DNA from: Rhodospirillales bacterium
GTDB taxonomy: Bacteria > Pseudomonadota > Alphaproteobacteria > Rhodospirillales > UBA2165
Assembly (NCBI GenBank): GCA_022823235.1
Contig: JAJDXO010000030.1
Coordinates: 186,001-250,000 of the forward strand
Reading direction: 5' to 3'
Length of the DNA stretch: 64,000 nucleotides
Shown here piece after piece: positions 10,162 through 20,630 of this stretch. Positions within the stretch are counted from its first letter, which is position 1. The number at the start of each line of letters is the position of its first letter. Made by a program: the position numbers and the translations under genes. The notes under the pieces are model-generated. The model did no database searches. It saw only the letters and a list, made by a program, of their open reading frames with translations, and had not been told where the DNA came from.

Positions 10162-10875
10162 ATGACGACTGTGGATGAAGCGCGCCGGCAGGTGGCCGTC
10201 GCCAACCGGATCCTGGCCCGCGAGGATGTGGTGGATGCGTACGGACATGTGAGTCTGAGGCACCCCGACGATCCCGAGCGATTTCTGCTCGCCCGGTCGG
10301 TGAGCCCGGCCCTGGTGACGCCCGCCGACATCATGGAGTTCGACCTCGACTGCAACCCGATAGACGATGATCGGCGGCCCTACGGGGAACGGCCGATCCA
10401 CGGCGCCGCCTATCAGGCCCGGCCCGACGTCAATGCCGTGGTCCACAACCATTCCCACGCCGTGATCCCGTTCGGCGTCACCAATACGCCGATCCGGCCG
10501 TTGGTCCACGTCGGCAGCGGCATCGGCCCGGAAGTTCCCGTATGGGATATCGCCGACAATTTCGGCGATACCAACATGTTGGTCCTGACCATGGAGCAGG
10601 GCCGCGATCTCGCGAAATGTCTCGGGGCGGGACGGGTGGCGCTGATGCGGGGTCACGGATGCGTGGTTGTCGGTCCCAACCTCAAAGAGGCGGTCATGGT
10701 GTCGATCTATCTCCAGGTCAATGCCCAGCTGCAAATAGCCTCCATGCAGATGGGCGAGGTCAAATATCTGTCGCCCGAGGAAGAACGGCTTTATCAGGAA
10801 ATCCAATTCTCGCCGCTTTCCATGGACCGGGCCTGGGAGTATTTCGAGGAGCGCGCCGATCTCAGCGGCATTTGA
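10162..10875 (+). CDS. Class II aldolase/adducin family protein
   Basis: EDVVDAYGHVSLRHPDDPERFLLARS...VVHNHSHAVIPFGV...LMRGHGCVVVGPNLKEAV. Start set at ATG 10162, downstream of the tricky upstream overlap. Confidence 0.87.
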   Translation: MTTVDEARRQVAVANRILAREDVVDAYGHVSLRHPDDPERFLLARSVSPALVTPADIMEFDLDCNPIDDDRRPYGERPIHGAAYQARPDVNAVVHNHSHAVIPFGVTNTPIRPLVHVGSGIGPEVPVWDIADNFGDTNMLVLTMEQGRDLAKCLGAGRVALMRGHGCVVVGPNLKEAVMVSIYLQVNAQLQIASMQMGEVKYLSPEEERLYQEIQFSPLSMDRAWEYFEERADLSGI

Positions 10876-10913
10876 GCCGGTTACGCCTATTTCCCATTTG
10901 CGCCGAACCGCCG

Positions 10914-10932
10914 TATAATTAACAAGTTAAAT
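10914..10932 (+). promoter_or_regulatory. Putative promoter -10 (TATAAT) overlapping a TTAACAAGTTAA dyad; candidate MarR/HpaR operator
   Basis: TATAAT at 10914-10919; TTAAC-AA-GTTAA at 10919-10930; upstream of the FAH gene and the linked HpaR-like gene. Confidence 0.5.
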
Positions 10933-10955
10933 AATTCAGGGCAGGGGACCGGCGG

Positions 10956-11819
10956 ATGAAACTCGTCACCTATGAGCTAGAGGGCAAACAATCGTTCGGC
11001 GCCGTCATCGGCAACGGAATATTCGATGTCGGCGCGCGGAACGAAGCCGGCTGCGGCAGCGTTCTCGAAGTGCTGCAAACGGGCAGCCTCTCCAAGGTCG
11101 ATAAAATGACGTCCGGCGCCGGGACCGATGCGGATCTCGCCGACATCAAATATCTCCTGCCCATCCCGCGGCCGCCGAAACTTCTGTGTATCGGGGTCAA
11201 CTACGCCAACCGCAACGAGGAATATAAGGACGGTTCCGACCTCCCCCGGTTTCCATCGATGTTCTTCCGCACGCCAGGGTCCTTCGTCGGCCACGGGGAG
11301 GACATCATTCGCCCTCCGGAGTCCGGTCAGTTGGACTACGAAGGCGAGATCGTGCTGATCATCGGCAAGGGCGGACGGCGGATCCCCAGGGAGAACGCGC
11401 TCGATCACATTGCGGGCATGACGCTGATGAACGAGGGCACCCTCAGGGATTGGATTCGGCACGCCAAGTTCAACGTCACCCAGGGCAAGAACTTCGAAAA
11501 AAGCGGCGCCATCGGACCCTGGATGGTCACGCCCGACGAGACCGGCGGTTTCGATGGGCTCCATCTGACCACCCGGGTCAACGGCGAGGTGCGTCAGGAC
11601 GATACCACCGACAGCATCATTTTCGACTTCCCCTACCTGATCAATTACATCTCCACCTTTGCCGAACTGGAGCCGGGGGACGTCATCTCGACCGGCACGC
11701 CGACCGGGGCGGGTGTCCGCTTCGATCCGCCGAAATGGCTGGTGCCGGGCGATACGGTAGAGATCGAAGTGCCGGGCATCGGTGTCTTGTCCAACGGTGT
11801 GGCGGACGAGAAAGTCTGA
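10956..11819 (+). CDS. Fumarylacetoacetate hydrolase family protein
   Basis: LLCIGVNYANRNEEY...SGQLDYEGEIVLIIGKGGRRIP...VISTGTPTGAGVRFDPPKWLVPGDTVEIEVPGIGVLSN. Confidence 0.92.
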   Translation: MKLVTYELEGKQSFGAVIGNGIFDVGARNEAGCGSVLEVLQTGSLSKVDKMTSGAGTDADLADIKYLLPIPRPPKLLCIGVNYANRNEEYKDGSDLPRFPSMFFRTPGSFVGHGEDIIRPPESGQLDYEGEIVLIIGKGGRRIPRENALDHIAGMTLMNEGTLRDWIRHAKFNVTQGKNFEKSGAIGPWMVTPDETGGFDGLHLTTRVNGEVRQDDTTDSIIFDFPYLINYISTFAELEPGDVISTGTPTGAGVRFDPPKWLVPGDTVEIEVPGIGVLSNGVADEKV

Positions 11820-11825
11820 GCGCCG

Positions 11826-12278
11826 ATGAGCCGCGCACCGCTCCGGGATTTCTCTCACTCGTTGCCGATGGCGCTGTTGCGGGCGCGCGAAGCGGTGATG
11901 AGCCGTTTCCGGCCGATGCTCAGGGCCCACGGCGTGACCGAACAGCAGTGGCGGGTCCTGCGCGCCTTGGAGGATTCCGGTGAGATCGAGATCAGTCGCC
12001 TGGCGGAACGGAGCTTTATCCTCATGCCCAGCCTGTCGCGCATTCTCCGGAATCTCGAGGGCCGGGACTTGATCACCCGGAGGGCTGCCGCGGCCGATCA
12101 GCGGCGGGTGTTGGCCGCCATCTCGCCGAAGGGCCGCGAACTGGTCGGTGAGGTCGCGCCCCATTCGGAGGCCAATTATGCGGCCATCGCCGAAGCGGCC
12201 GGAGAGGACAATATCGCCCAGCTCTACGGCCTGCTCGACCAGGTCACCAAATCCCTGGAGCCGCCGTCCAAGGACTGA
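11826..12278 (+). CDS. hpaR: MarR family regulator, HpaR-like (homoprotocatechuate degradation type)
   Basis: LPMALLRAREAVMSRFRPMLRAHGVTEQQWRVLRALEDSGEIEISRLAERSFILMPSLSRILRNLEGRDLITRR; 6 bp after the FAH gene. Confidence 0.8.
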   Translation: MSRAPLRDFSHSLPMALLRAREAVMSRFRPMLRAHGVTEQQWRVLRALEDSGEIEISRLAERSFILMPSLSRILRNLEGRDLITRRAAAADQRRVLAAISPKGRELVGEVAPHSEANYAAIAEAAGEDNIAQLYGLLDQVTKSLEPPSKD

Positions 12279-12484
12279 GCGCGGGTTCACGAGTCGTTCG
12301 CAGAACTCTCACGGGCGGTTGATTTCACCTGCCCGGTTGTCCCGGGGTACAGGCGCCGGGCTTGTCCGGCGATTGGCGGAGTGGCAGGTTAGGGGCCGTC
12401 GTCATTTGCGAGCGGGCGGAGTTCGTTGCGCGGTCCCAGGCCCCAAACATTTCATAGCGGAGTCAAATTGCCGGTCCCAGGGTC

Positions 12485-14464
12485 ATGTGCGGCATAGCGG
12501 GAATCATTCACTACGGCCTTTCCGACGGCGTTCCCGAACCCGTACTCCGGGACATGAACGATGCGTTGTCGCACCGCGGTCCGGATGGCGAAGGGACATG
12601 GTTGTCCGATGACCGGCGGGTCGGCCTGGCCCATCGCCGGCTGTCGATTATCGACCTGACGGCCGAAGCCGATCAGCCCATGCGCAACGAGGATGGTTCG
12701 GTCTGGATCACGTTCAACGGGGAAATTTACAACCACCTCGAACTCAGACGGGAGCTCGTGGCCGCGGGCCACACGTTCGCAACCGACCATGCCGATACCG
12801 AAGTTCTCATCCACGGCTATGAGGAGTGGGGGATCGAACGGCTGCTCGGGCGTCTCCAGGGCATGTTCGCTTTCGCCATTTGGGATGAGAATGCAAAGCG
12901 CATGACCCTGGCCCGGGACCGCGTGGGCATCAAACCGGTCTATTTCACGAAGGCGGGCGGGCGGTTTCTCTTCGCCTCCGAGATAAAATCCCTGGTCCGC
13001 CATCCGGCGGTTACGCCCGAACTGTCCGGGACCGCGTTTTACCACTACCTGAGCTATCTGACGCCGCCCGCGCCGCTCACCATGTTCCGCGGCATCTACA
13101 AACTGCCGGCGGCCCACTATCTTGAGGTGGCCGATGGGGGAACCATGCGGGCGGTCCGGTACTGGGATGCCGTGCCTCGCGGCGGGGGTGACAGCGGGGA
13201 GGATTATGAAGCCGGCGTCCTCGATCGGCTGGAACGGTCGGTGGAGCGCCGGATGATGTCCGATGTCCCGTTCGGCGCCTTTCTGTCCGGCGGCATGGAT
13301 TCGTCGGTGAATACGGCTCTGATGAGCCGCCACTCGGCGGAGCCGGTCAAGACATTTTCCGTCGGATTCAGCGATCACCGGCATCTCAACGAGTTGGACT
13401 ACGCCCGGCGGGTGGCCGATCACCTGGGCACCGAGCACCACGAAGTGCTGGTAAATGAAAGCGACATGACCGGATACCTGGCTCAGTTGGTGCGGGACCA
13501 GGATGAGCCGCTGGCCGACTGGGTTTGTATTCCGCTCCACTTCGTCTCGAAGCTGGCTCGCGAGAACGGGGTGAAAGTGGTTCAGGTCGGCGAGGGATCC
13601 GACGAGCAGTTCTGCGGCTACCGCTCCTACATGATGTATCTGCGGCTTCACCAAAGGTATTTCGCCGCCTTTCGGAAGTTTCTGCCGGGCTCGATGCGGC
13701 GGGGTGTCGCGGCCGGTGCGCGGGCTGTCGCCGGTATGTTTCCCGGTTTCGAGATTTACGCGGATGCCGTCGGCCGCGCCGCCCGCGGCGGCGAGGCCTT
13801 TTGGAGCGGCGCCGTGGCCTATTGGGAATCCCAGAAGGCGCCGTTGATGAATGGCGCCGATCCGGCCGAGCCGGAAGACTTCGAGGAGCTCATCGGTATG
13901 GGACTGTTGCCGCCGCGATTCCGGGCGCGGGACAGCGAGCAGGTAGCGCTCGCCTATCTGGATGGGTTCGATGAGCGTTTTCCCGAGAGCGATCAATTGA
14001 TGAGAATGATCCACAACGAATTCCGGCTTCGTCTCCCGGAGCTGCTGCTGATGCGGGTGGACAAGATCACCATGGCGTCCTCTCTTGAAGGCCGGGTGCC
14101 GTTTCTCGATCACGAACTTGTCGACTACACCATGGGCATCCCGATGGACGCCAAAATCAGGGGCGGAGAGGCCAAGGCGCTGCTCAAATCGGCGGTCCGC
14201 GGGATCATCCCCGACGAAATAATCGATCGCCCGAAGATGGGTTTCTCGGCGCCCATGGCGGAATGGCTGCGGGGCGATTTCGGGCGTCAGGCGGAAGCAC
14301 AGATCACCGCCTCGTCCCTGCTGGACGCGGCGGGGCTGAACAAGGCGCATGTGCGGAATTTGATCTCGGACCATCGCAATGGCCGCCGCGATGCGGCGCT
14401 GTTGGTCTGGGTGCTTTATAACGCGGCGGCATGGTTCGACCATTGGGTGGACGACGGCGAGTGA
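12485..14464 (+). CDS. asnB: Asparagine synthase (glutamine-hydrolysing) type amidotransferase
   Basis: N-terminal Cys-GATase MCGIAGIIHYG...SHRGPDGEG...NGEIYNHLELR; synthetase domain FLSGGMDSSVNTALMSR. Confidence 0.9.
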   Translation: MCGIAGIIHYGLSDGVPEPVLRDMNDALSHRGPDGEGTWLSDDRRVGLAHRRLSIIDLTAEADQPMRNEDGSVWITFNGEIYNHLELRRELVAAGHTFATDHADTEVLIHGYEEWGIERLLGRLQGMFAFAIWDENAKRMTLARDRVGIKPVYFTKAGGRFLFASEIKSLVRHPAVTPELSGTAFYHYLSYLTPPAPLTMFRGIYKLPAAHYLEVADGGTMRAVRYWDAVPRGGGDSGEDYEAGVLDRLERSVERRMMSDVPFGAFLSGGMDSSVNTALMSRHSAEPVKTFSVGFSDHRHLNELDYARRVADHLGTEHHEVLVNESDMTGYLAQLVRDQDEPLADWVCIPLHFVSKLARENGVKVVQVGEGSDEQFCGYRSYMMYLRLHQRYFAAFRKFLPGSMRRGVAAGARAVAGMFPGFEIYADAVGRAARGGEAFWSGAVAYWESQKAPLMNGADPAEPEDFEELIGMGLLPPRFRARDSEQVALAYLDGFDERFPESDQLMRMIHNEFRLRLPELLLMRVDKITMASSLEGRVPFLDHELVDYTMGIPMDAKIRGGEAKALLKSAVRGIIPDEIIDRPKMGFSAPMAEWLRGDFGRQAEAQITASSLLDAAGLNKAHVRNLISDHRNGRRDAALLVWVLYNAAAWFDHWVDDGE

Positions 14465-14593
14465 TCGCCGTTTTGCGGACGCTGGCCTTGCCGGGGCCGC
14501 ATGCGCCATAGGTCATGTCCCCGGACGTTGGTGGACTGCCGGGCATAAATGATATAATCCACTGCTTCCGCTTGGATAACTTCGAGACCGGTT

Positions 14594-15757
14594 GTGGGCC
14601 ACAAACTTCCGCGCAGCAACAAGATCCGCGTGCTGGTCAACGGAATTCATGCAAAGAGCGGTGGCGGGGTCACCTACCTGAGAAACATCCTGCCGATCCT
14701 TGCGGAAGATGACGATCTCGAAACCCATCTTCTCCTTCATCGCGATCAATCCGAGCTTTTTGGATTATTGAGCGAGAAGGTACGCGTCCATCTGCTCGAA
14801 TTCGACAACCGGTTCTTCTCCGCCCTGGTGTGGGAGCAGCTGGCCTTGCCGTTTCTGGCCAGATCGATGTCCGCCGATGTCACCTTCTCGCCGGCCAACT
14901 ACGGACCGCTGTTCGCGCCGAACCGGGTGATCGTACTGAGAAACTCCCTCGCGGTCGTTGGCCGGGAAACACGGATCTCGCGCCGTCTCTACTGGATTGG
15001 ACTGTCCCTGATGACGGGTCTGTCGCTGCTGACCTGTATGAAGGCGATCGCGGTCTCGCGGTACGCCAGGAATGCCTTGACCTTCGGTTTCGGCGGCCGC
15101 CTCCGGGACAGGGTTACGATCGTCAATCACGGGGTAAACCCGGTGTTTTCGCCGGATGATACCGTGGACCGCGAACCTTACTTGTTGGCGGTATCTGATA
15201 TTTATATTCAGAAGAATATCCATACCCTTATCGAGGCGATGGCAACGGTTCATCGCAGGCGTCCGGAGATCAAATTGAAGATTGCCGGGCGATCCATCGA
15301 TTCCGGTTATATGAGGGAGCTTCAGGAGAGGATTGCCGAGCTCGACCTCGCCGAGGTCGTCGAGTTCCTGGGGGAGAGACGGACCGACGAGCTGCTCGAA
15401 CTGTACCGCCGTTGTTTGGTGTTCGTGTTTCCTTCGACGGTGGAGACATTCGGCAATCCGCTGGTTGAGGCGATGGCCTGCGGCGCGCCGATCGCCTGCT
15501 CGAACACGGCAGCCATGCCTGAAATCGTGGGCGATGCAGCGGAGTTCTTTTCACCCTTGGATGCCGAGGAGATGGCTGCCAGGATTCTCGCGATTGCCGG
15601 TGATCCGGCGTTGCGGCGCGAGCTGGGACTCCGCGCACAGAAGCAGGCCGCCGGATATTCGTGGTCCAGAGCCGCCTCGGAAACGGCCGATGTCATCAAG
15701 AGCGCCGCCCGCCGGCCATTGCCGAGCGGAAATTCCACCGGATACGCGCCATCCTGA
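14594..15757 (+). CDS. Glycosyltransferase family 4 protein
   Basis: GIHAKSGGGVTYLRNILP...LLAVSDIYIQKNIHTLIEAM...VFPSTVETFGNPLVEAMACGAPIACSNTAAMPEIVGDAAEFF; GTG start. Confidence 0.88.
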   Translation: MGHKLPRSNKIRVLVNGIHAKSGGGVTYLRNILPILAEDDDLETHLLLHRDQSELFGLLSEKVRVHLLEFDNRFFSALVWEQLALPFLARSMSADVTFSPANYGPLFAPNRVIVLRNSLAVVGRETRISRRLYWIGLSLMTGLSLLTCMKAIAVSRYARNALTFGFGGRLRDRVTIVNHGVNPVFSPDDTVDREPYLLAVSDIYIQKNIHTLIEAMATVHRRRPEIKLKIAGRSIDSGYMRELQERIAELDLAEVVEFLGERRTDELLELYRRCLVFVFPSTVETFGNPLVEAMACGAPIACSNTAAMPEIVGDAAEFFSPLDAEEMAARILAIAGDPALRRELGLRAQKQAAGYSWSRAASETADVIKSAARRPLPSGNSTGYAPS

Positions 15758-15836
15758 CCGGTCACGCCGGATATGAGTCCGGCTGGTTTTTCGATGAGCG
15801 GTGTTCGTGCCGCCGACCCGCTTGGGGTTGCGCCTT

Positions 15837-17084
15837 CTATCGCCAGATGCCGCGGGTGTCGATGACGGTTTTCCCGGCGAGGCGCTCCCGTTCCAGGGAG
15901 CGGAACTCATTGTGATCGGTGAGCAGGACGACGATATCGGCGGCGTCTAGGGCATCGTCGAGTGCGCAAAGTGTCGCGTCCGGCAGGGCGAGGCCGTCCG
16001 GCAGGGATTTAATGTTCGGTTCGACGATCAGCATCGGCACCGGGGTTTCCGCCGCCAACAAACGGATCACGTCGAGCGCCGGGCTTTCGCGAAGGTCGTC
16101 GATGTCGGCCTTGTATGCCAGGCCGAGACAGGCCACCGGCCCTCCCGGTTGCTCACCGAGGGCGGCCTTGATTCGCCGCACCACGCGCGCCGGCATGCCG
16201 TCATTGACGTCCCGGGCGGTTTTGATCAGCGGTGTCGAATCCGGCGCCGTCTGGACGATGAACCAGGGGTCGACGGCGATACAATGGCCGCCGACGCCGG
16301 GCCCGGGCCGCAGGATATCGACCCGGGGATGGCGGTTGGCCAGCTCGACCAACGACCAGACATCAATGCCGAGTTCCTCGCACACATTCGCCATCTCGTT
16401 GGCGAACGCGATGTTGGTGTCCCGGTAGGCATTCTCGGCAAGCTTGACCAACTCGGCGGTCCGGGCGTCCGTGACGTGGCAGTCGCCCTTGACGAAGGCG
16501 GCGTAAAACGCCTTTGCCTTTTCGCCGCACGCCGGCGTCAAGCCGCCGATCACCCGCTCGTTGCCGACCAGCTCCAACAGGACCCGGCCCGGCAATACGC
16601 GCTCCGGACTATGGGCCACATGCACGTCGCAGGTCCCGCCCCCGTCGGCCGGAAAGGAAAGATCGTCCCGCTCCTCGGCCAGCCAGTCCGCCAGCTTTTC
16701 GGTGGTACCGACGGGCGAGGTGGATTCGAGCACCACCAGGTCGCCGGATTTCAGCACGGATGCGAGGTCGCGGGCGGCGGCCTTCAAATGCTCGAGGTCC
16801 GCGGTTCGCCGGTCGGTGAACGGGGTGGGGACGGCAATGACGAAGACATCCGCCTCCACCGGTTTGGCGCGGATAGTGAGGTTTCCCGACGCGATCGCGC
16901 TCCGCACCAGGATATCGAGATCGGGCTCGACAATATGGGTTTCGCCCCGGCCGAGTTCCTCGATCACGTCGTCATTGGTGTCGACGCCGACCACTTTGAT
17001 GCCCCGATTGGCGATGACCGCCGCCGTCGGCAAGCCCACGTAGCCGAGCCCGATCACGCAAACGGTGCCGGATCCGCCGCTCAT
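15837..17084 (-). CDS. wecC: UDP-N-acetyl-D-mannosamine dehydrogenase-like nucleotide sugar dehydrogenase
   Basis: [28 protein letters not shown]...[28 protein letters not shown]...[15 protein letters not shown]; 4-bp overlap with wecB. Confidence 0.88.
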   Translation of the reverse strand: MSGGSGTVCVIGLGYVGLPTAAVIANRGIKVVGVDTNDDVIEELGRGETHIVEPDLDILVRSAIASGNLTIRAKPVEADVFVIAVPTPFTDRRTADLEHLKAAARDLASVLKSGDLVVLESTSPVGTTEKLADWLAEERDDLSFPADGGGTCDVHVAHSPERVLPGRVLLELVGNERVIGGLTPACGEKAKAFYAAFVKGDCHVTDARTAELVKLAENAYRDTNIAFANEMANVCEELGIDVWSLVELANRHPRVDILRPGPGVGGHCIAVDPWFIVQTAPDSTPLIKTARDVNDGMPARVVRRIKAALGEQPGGPVACLGLAYKADIDDLRESPALDVIRLLAAETPVPMLIVEPNIKSLPDGLALPDATLCALDDALDAADIVVLLTDHNEFRSLERERLAGKTVIDTRGIWR

Positions 17085-18193
17085 GAGCCGATCACGCCGG
17101 CTATTCGCGAGGCCGCCTTGCCGTCGCCGTAAGGGTTGATGGCTTTGCTCATCTCATCGTATGCCGCCGCGTCATCCAACAGCCGCTCGGTCTCCGAAAC
17201 GATTTTCGCCCGGTCGGTGCCGACCAGACGCACCGTGCCGGCATCGACGGCCTCCGGCCGCTCGGTGACGTCCCGCATGACCAGAACCGGCTTGCCGAGC
17301 GACGGGGCTTCCTCCTGTATGCCGCCGGAATCGGTGATGATCAACCGCGCCCGGTCCATCAAGGCGACGAAGGGCAGGTAGGCGACGGGTTCGACCAGGT
17401 GCACATTGTCCCGGCCGCCGAGGATGTCGTGAACCGGCGCCTGGACGTTGGGATTGAGGTGGACCGGATAAACGATCTCCACATCGGGCCGCGTGCCGAG
17501 TTCGGCGAGGGCGCCGCAGATTCGCTGAAATCCGTCACCGAAGTTTTCCCGCCGGTGGCCGGTCACCAGGATCAATTGACGTTCCGGGTTCAGCGCGGGC
17601 AGTCCGGATAGGACGGAGTCGGCGAGGCCGCCGTCTTCGGCCAGACGATCGCGGGCGGTGAACAGCGCATCGATCACCGTATTTCCGGTGACCGTAATGC
17701 CGTTCTCGCCGATACCCTCGCGCAGCAGGTTTTGACGCGCCGACTGGGTGGGAGCGAAGTGCAGATCGCACAGCGTGTCGGTCACCCGGCGGTTCATTTC
17801 CTCCGGCCACGGCGCCATCATGTTTCCGCTGCGAAGCCCCGCCTCCACATGTCCGACCGGGATGTCCTCGTAGAACGCCGCCAGCGAGGCGGCCATTGTC
17901 GTCGTGGTATCGCCATGAACCAGTATCCGGTCGGGCGCCAGTTCCCTGAAGATCGGCGGCAGGCCGCGAAGCACCGCGGTCGTGATGTCCTCGAGGGTCT
18001 GTCCGTGGGTCATGATGTCGAGATCGAACTCGGGATCGATTTCGAACACGGCAAGAACCTGGTCGAGCATGTCCCGGTGCTGCGCGCTGACGCAGACAAA
18101 CGACTCGATGCCGTCGCGCACCGCCAATTCGGTGACGACGGGCGCCATCTTGATGGCTTCGGGCCGGGTGCCGAAGACGGAAAGAACGCGCAT
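17081..18193 (-). CDS. wecB: UDP-N-acetylglucosamine 2-epimerase (non-hydrolysing)
   Basis: [20 protein letters not shown]...[15 protein letters not shown]...[23 protein letters not shown]...[14 protein letters not shown]. Confidence 0.93.
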   Translation of the reverse strand: MRVLSVFGTRPEAIKMAPVVTELAVRDGIESFVCVSAQHRDMLDQVLAVFEIDPEFDLDIMTHGQTLEDITTAVLRGLPPIFRELAPDRILVHGDTTTTMAASLAAFYEDIPVGHVEAGLRSGNMMAPWPEEMNRRVTDTLCDLHFAPTQSARQNLLREGIGENGITVTGNTVIDALFTARDRLAEDGGLADSVLSGLPALNPERQLILVTGHRRENFGDGFQRICGALAELGTRPDVEIVYPVHLNPNVQAPVHDILGGRDNVHLVEPVAYLPFVALMDRARLIITDSGGIQEEAPSLGKPVLVMRDVTERPEAVDAGTVRLVGTDRAKIVSETERLLDDAAAYDEMSKAINPYGDGKAASRIAGVIGS

Positions 18194-18289
18194 GGAAGGA
18201 GTGCCCCCGTTAGACGTGGCACCGGTATAACAGAAGCAGGGCCTTGAAACGAATACTGAAAATACCGCGCGGGCGGGAGTTGGAGGGCC

Positions 18290-19060
18290 TCAGGAACGTT
18301 CCCGGAGTTCCTTGATCATTTGCCGCATGGTCCGGAGGTCGATCGCGCCCGGCACCACCTGATCGCCGATGACGAAGCCCGGGGTTCCGCTAATCCCCAA
18401 GCGCTCGGCGAGCCGAGAGTTGCGTTGCAGCGCCTGCTCCACCGCCGGATCATTCAAGCTGGCCTTGATCGCTTCCGGATCGAGGCCGACGTTCCCGGCC
18501 ATGCGCAAAATGTTGCGCTCGGATAGGCCGCCCTGGGATTCCATCAGCGCGATATGGAAATCCATATACTTGTCCCGATCCTGATTCCAGGCGGCCAGCG
18601 CAGCCTTGGCGGCGAGCCGAGATTCCGGCGACAGGATGGGGAACTCCTTGAACACCCAACGAATGTCGCCGTCGGTCCTGAGCAGCTCCTGGATGGCCGG
18701 GAGCACCTGTTTGCAGAAGCCGCACCGGTAGTCGAAAAACTCGACGACGGTGATATCGCCCTTCGGGTTCCCGCCGACCGGCGAGGTGGGGTCGCGTTCC
18801 AGTTCGCGGCGGTTCGAGGCCAGATTGGAGCGCTGTTGCTCGTTTTGCCGCGCCTGTTCGCGCTGCTGAAGGATCTGAATCGCCTCGAGAATGATCTCGG
18901 GATTGCCGCGGAGGTGTTCGCCGATAAGCTCCCGGACCTCTTCCTTCTGCCGGTCCGTAAGTCCGTCCGGCAATGACCGGGGGCCGCTTTGCGCGGCGGC
19001 ATCACCCGGGAGGGCGAGGATCGCGGCGGCGAGCGCCAACAGGACGGCGAGGCTTTTCAT
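18290..19060 (-). CDS. DsbA family / thioredoxin-domain oxidoreductase, secreted
   Basis: Signal peptide MKSLAVLLALAAAILALPGDAAAQ; FFDYRCGFCKQVLPAIQELL (CGFC); ISGTPGFVIGDQVVPGA. Confidence 0.88.
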   Translation of the reverse strand: MKSLAVLLALAAAILALPGDAAAQSGPRSLPDGLTDRQKEEVRELIGEHLRGNPEIILEAIQILQQREQARQNEQQRSNLASNRRELERDPTSPVGGNPKGDITVVEFFDYRCGFCKQVLPAIQELLRTDGDIRWVFKEFPILSPESRLAAKAALAAWNQDRDKYMDFHIALMESQGGLSERNILRMAGNVGLDPEAIKASLNDPAVEQALQRNSRLAERLGISGTPGFVIGDQVVPGAIDLRTMRQMIKELRERS

Positions 19061-19198
19061 CAAACGGGATACCAAGCGGTTGCGACGCCGGGATGATGAC
19101 CCAGCCCCCGCCGGGGAACAAGTGGGGACGGCCGAAACCCCCATGGTCTCACGAAAAAATGACCCACAGCGGTGAAGCCGGAGATTGGTGGGCCGCGG

Positions 19199-20590
19199 CT
19201 ACCGATTGCGGCGCTGCCGGACCAGACCGGTCTCGGCGGCGGAAAGCACGTCCTGGGCTCGTATCCACGCAGGTGAGCCTGCCGGGAGCAGATTGATCGC
19301 CCGGTCTGCGAGCCCCTTGGCATCGCGATAGCGGCGTTGCAGCAGAGCCTGCTCGGCGAGGGCATGAGACATGCGTCCCCGCTCACCCTTCCGGCCATAG
19401 GCGATGCCCAGTTGACGCCACACCGATGCCCGGTTCGGCTCCCGGCTCAGCGATGCGGACAGGTTTTCGATGGCCGCGTCGAGCAGGGCCGGGTCCTGGG
19501 TCGACACCTGGACGCGGCCCATGTCGGCCCGCAGCACGGCCGAGTCCGGAACCAGACGGATGGCCTCCTCGTAGTAGGGCAGGGCCTCCCGCGCGCGGCC
19601 GCTCTCGAACAGAATCTGGCCCTTTAGTTCCCGGAAATAGCCATCTTCCGGAAATTCGGCGATCAACCCGCTGATGCCGTCCAGCGCCTGTTCAATGTCG
19701 GCGCCCCGGTAATGCGCGATGGAACGGGCATAGCGGGCGGCCAGGGATCGATCGCTATCGGGAAAGGCCCGGAAGGTGCGCGGCGGCGGCTCGATGAAGG
19801 CAATCAGCTTGGCCCGCATGCGGTTATGCAATTTTACCAATTCCGGATCGGGGGGGACGTCGGAATAGGGAGATTGCCGCACATGTTCTTCCAGAAACGA
19901 TATTCGGTCCGAGGACAGGGGGTGGGTCCGCACATAGGGGTCCTGCGAGGCCGTACTCAAGGCTTCCTGTCCCCGGAGAACGTCCATGAAGCGCAGCAGC
20001 CCGCGGGCGGATTGCTTGGTGGCGTCGAGCAGCCGTACCGCCGCCTGATCGGCGGCGTTTTCCTGGGTTCTGGAGAACTGGAGGAAGCTTCGCTGCGCGA
20101 CCCCTTGTTGGCCGGCGACGACGGCCGCACCCACATCCGGCCGGCCGCCGATGGCGGCGACGCCGCCCAGAATATAACCGAGAATGGCATGAGCGGTTGC
20201 GTTCCGGGCCGCGCCTGGAATTCGCGACAAATGTCCCCCTGAAATATGGCCGGTTTCGTGCGCAATCACTCCGATCACCTCTCCCGGGGTCCGGGCCCGC
20301 ATGATCAGACCGGTATTGATGAACAGGTTCAGCCCGCCGGCCACGAACGCGTTGAGCGCCCGATCATTGATCAAAAAGATTCTGATCGCCGTTGGTTCAA
20401 GGTTTGCCGCTTCGAAAAGTGGTGTGGCATAAATGCGGATGATACGTTCTGTTTCCGCATCCCGGATGAACGAGGTTTTCTGTGCGGCCGCCTTGTCTGC
20501 GGGCAGGGCGAAGGAGCCGCCAACAGCGAGGACGGCCACGAGCAAAATGCGACACGCCATTCGACGACAAGACAAGTGGGGGGTCTCCAA
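19199..20590 (-). CDS. M48 family metalloprotease with C-terminal TPR-like repeats (BepA-like)
   Basis: GVIAHETGHISGGHLSR (HExxH), AFVAGGLNLFINTGLI, signal peptide, TPR-rich C-terminus. Confidence 0.87.
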   Translation of the reverse strand: METPHLSCRRMACRILLVAVLAVGGSFALPADKAAAQKTSFIRDAETERIIRIYATPLFEAANLEPTAIRIFLINDRALNAFVAGGLNLFINTGLIMRARTPGEVIGVIAHETGHISGGHLSRIPGAARNATAHAILGYILGGVAAIGGRPDVGAAVVAGQQGVAQRSFLQFSRTQENAADQAAVRLLDATKQSARGLLRFMDVLRGQEALSTASQDPYVRTHPLSSDRISFLEEHVRQSPYSDVPPDPELVKLHNRMRAKLIAFIEPPPRTFRAFPDSDRSLAARYARSIAHYRGADIEQALDGISGLIAEFPEDGYFRELKGQILFESGRAREALPYYEEAIRLVPDSAVLRADMGRVQVSTQDPALLDAAIENLSASLSREPNRASVWRQLGIAYGRKGERGRMSHALAEQALLQRRYRDAKGLADRAINLLPAGSPAWIRAQDVLSAAETGLVRQRRNR

Positions 20591-20630
20591 ATATTTCCGC
20601 GAGCGTAGACACCGCGGTTACCACCGTCAA

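Noticed and set aside
12430-12482. Direct repeat CGGTCCCAGG upstream of the asparagine synthase gene
   Set aside because: Only 10 bp, GC-rich, not a dyad and not positioned at a clear promoter; could be chance.
12452-14509. 685-aa minus-strand ORF antisense to the asparagine synthase
   Set aside because: Shadow ORF of a motif-confirmed gene; composition is non-protein-like and it has no domain.
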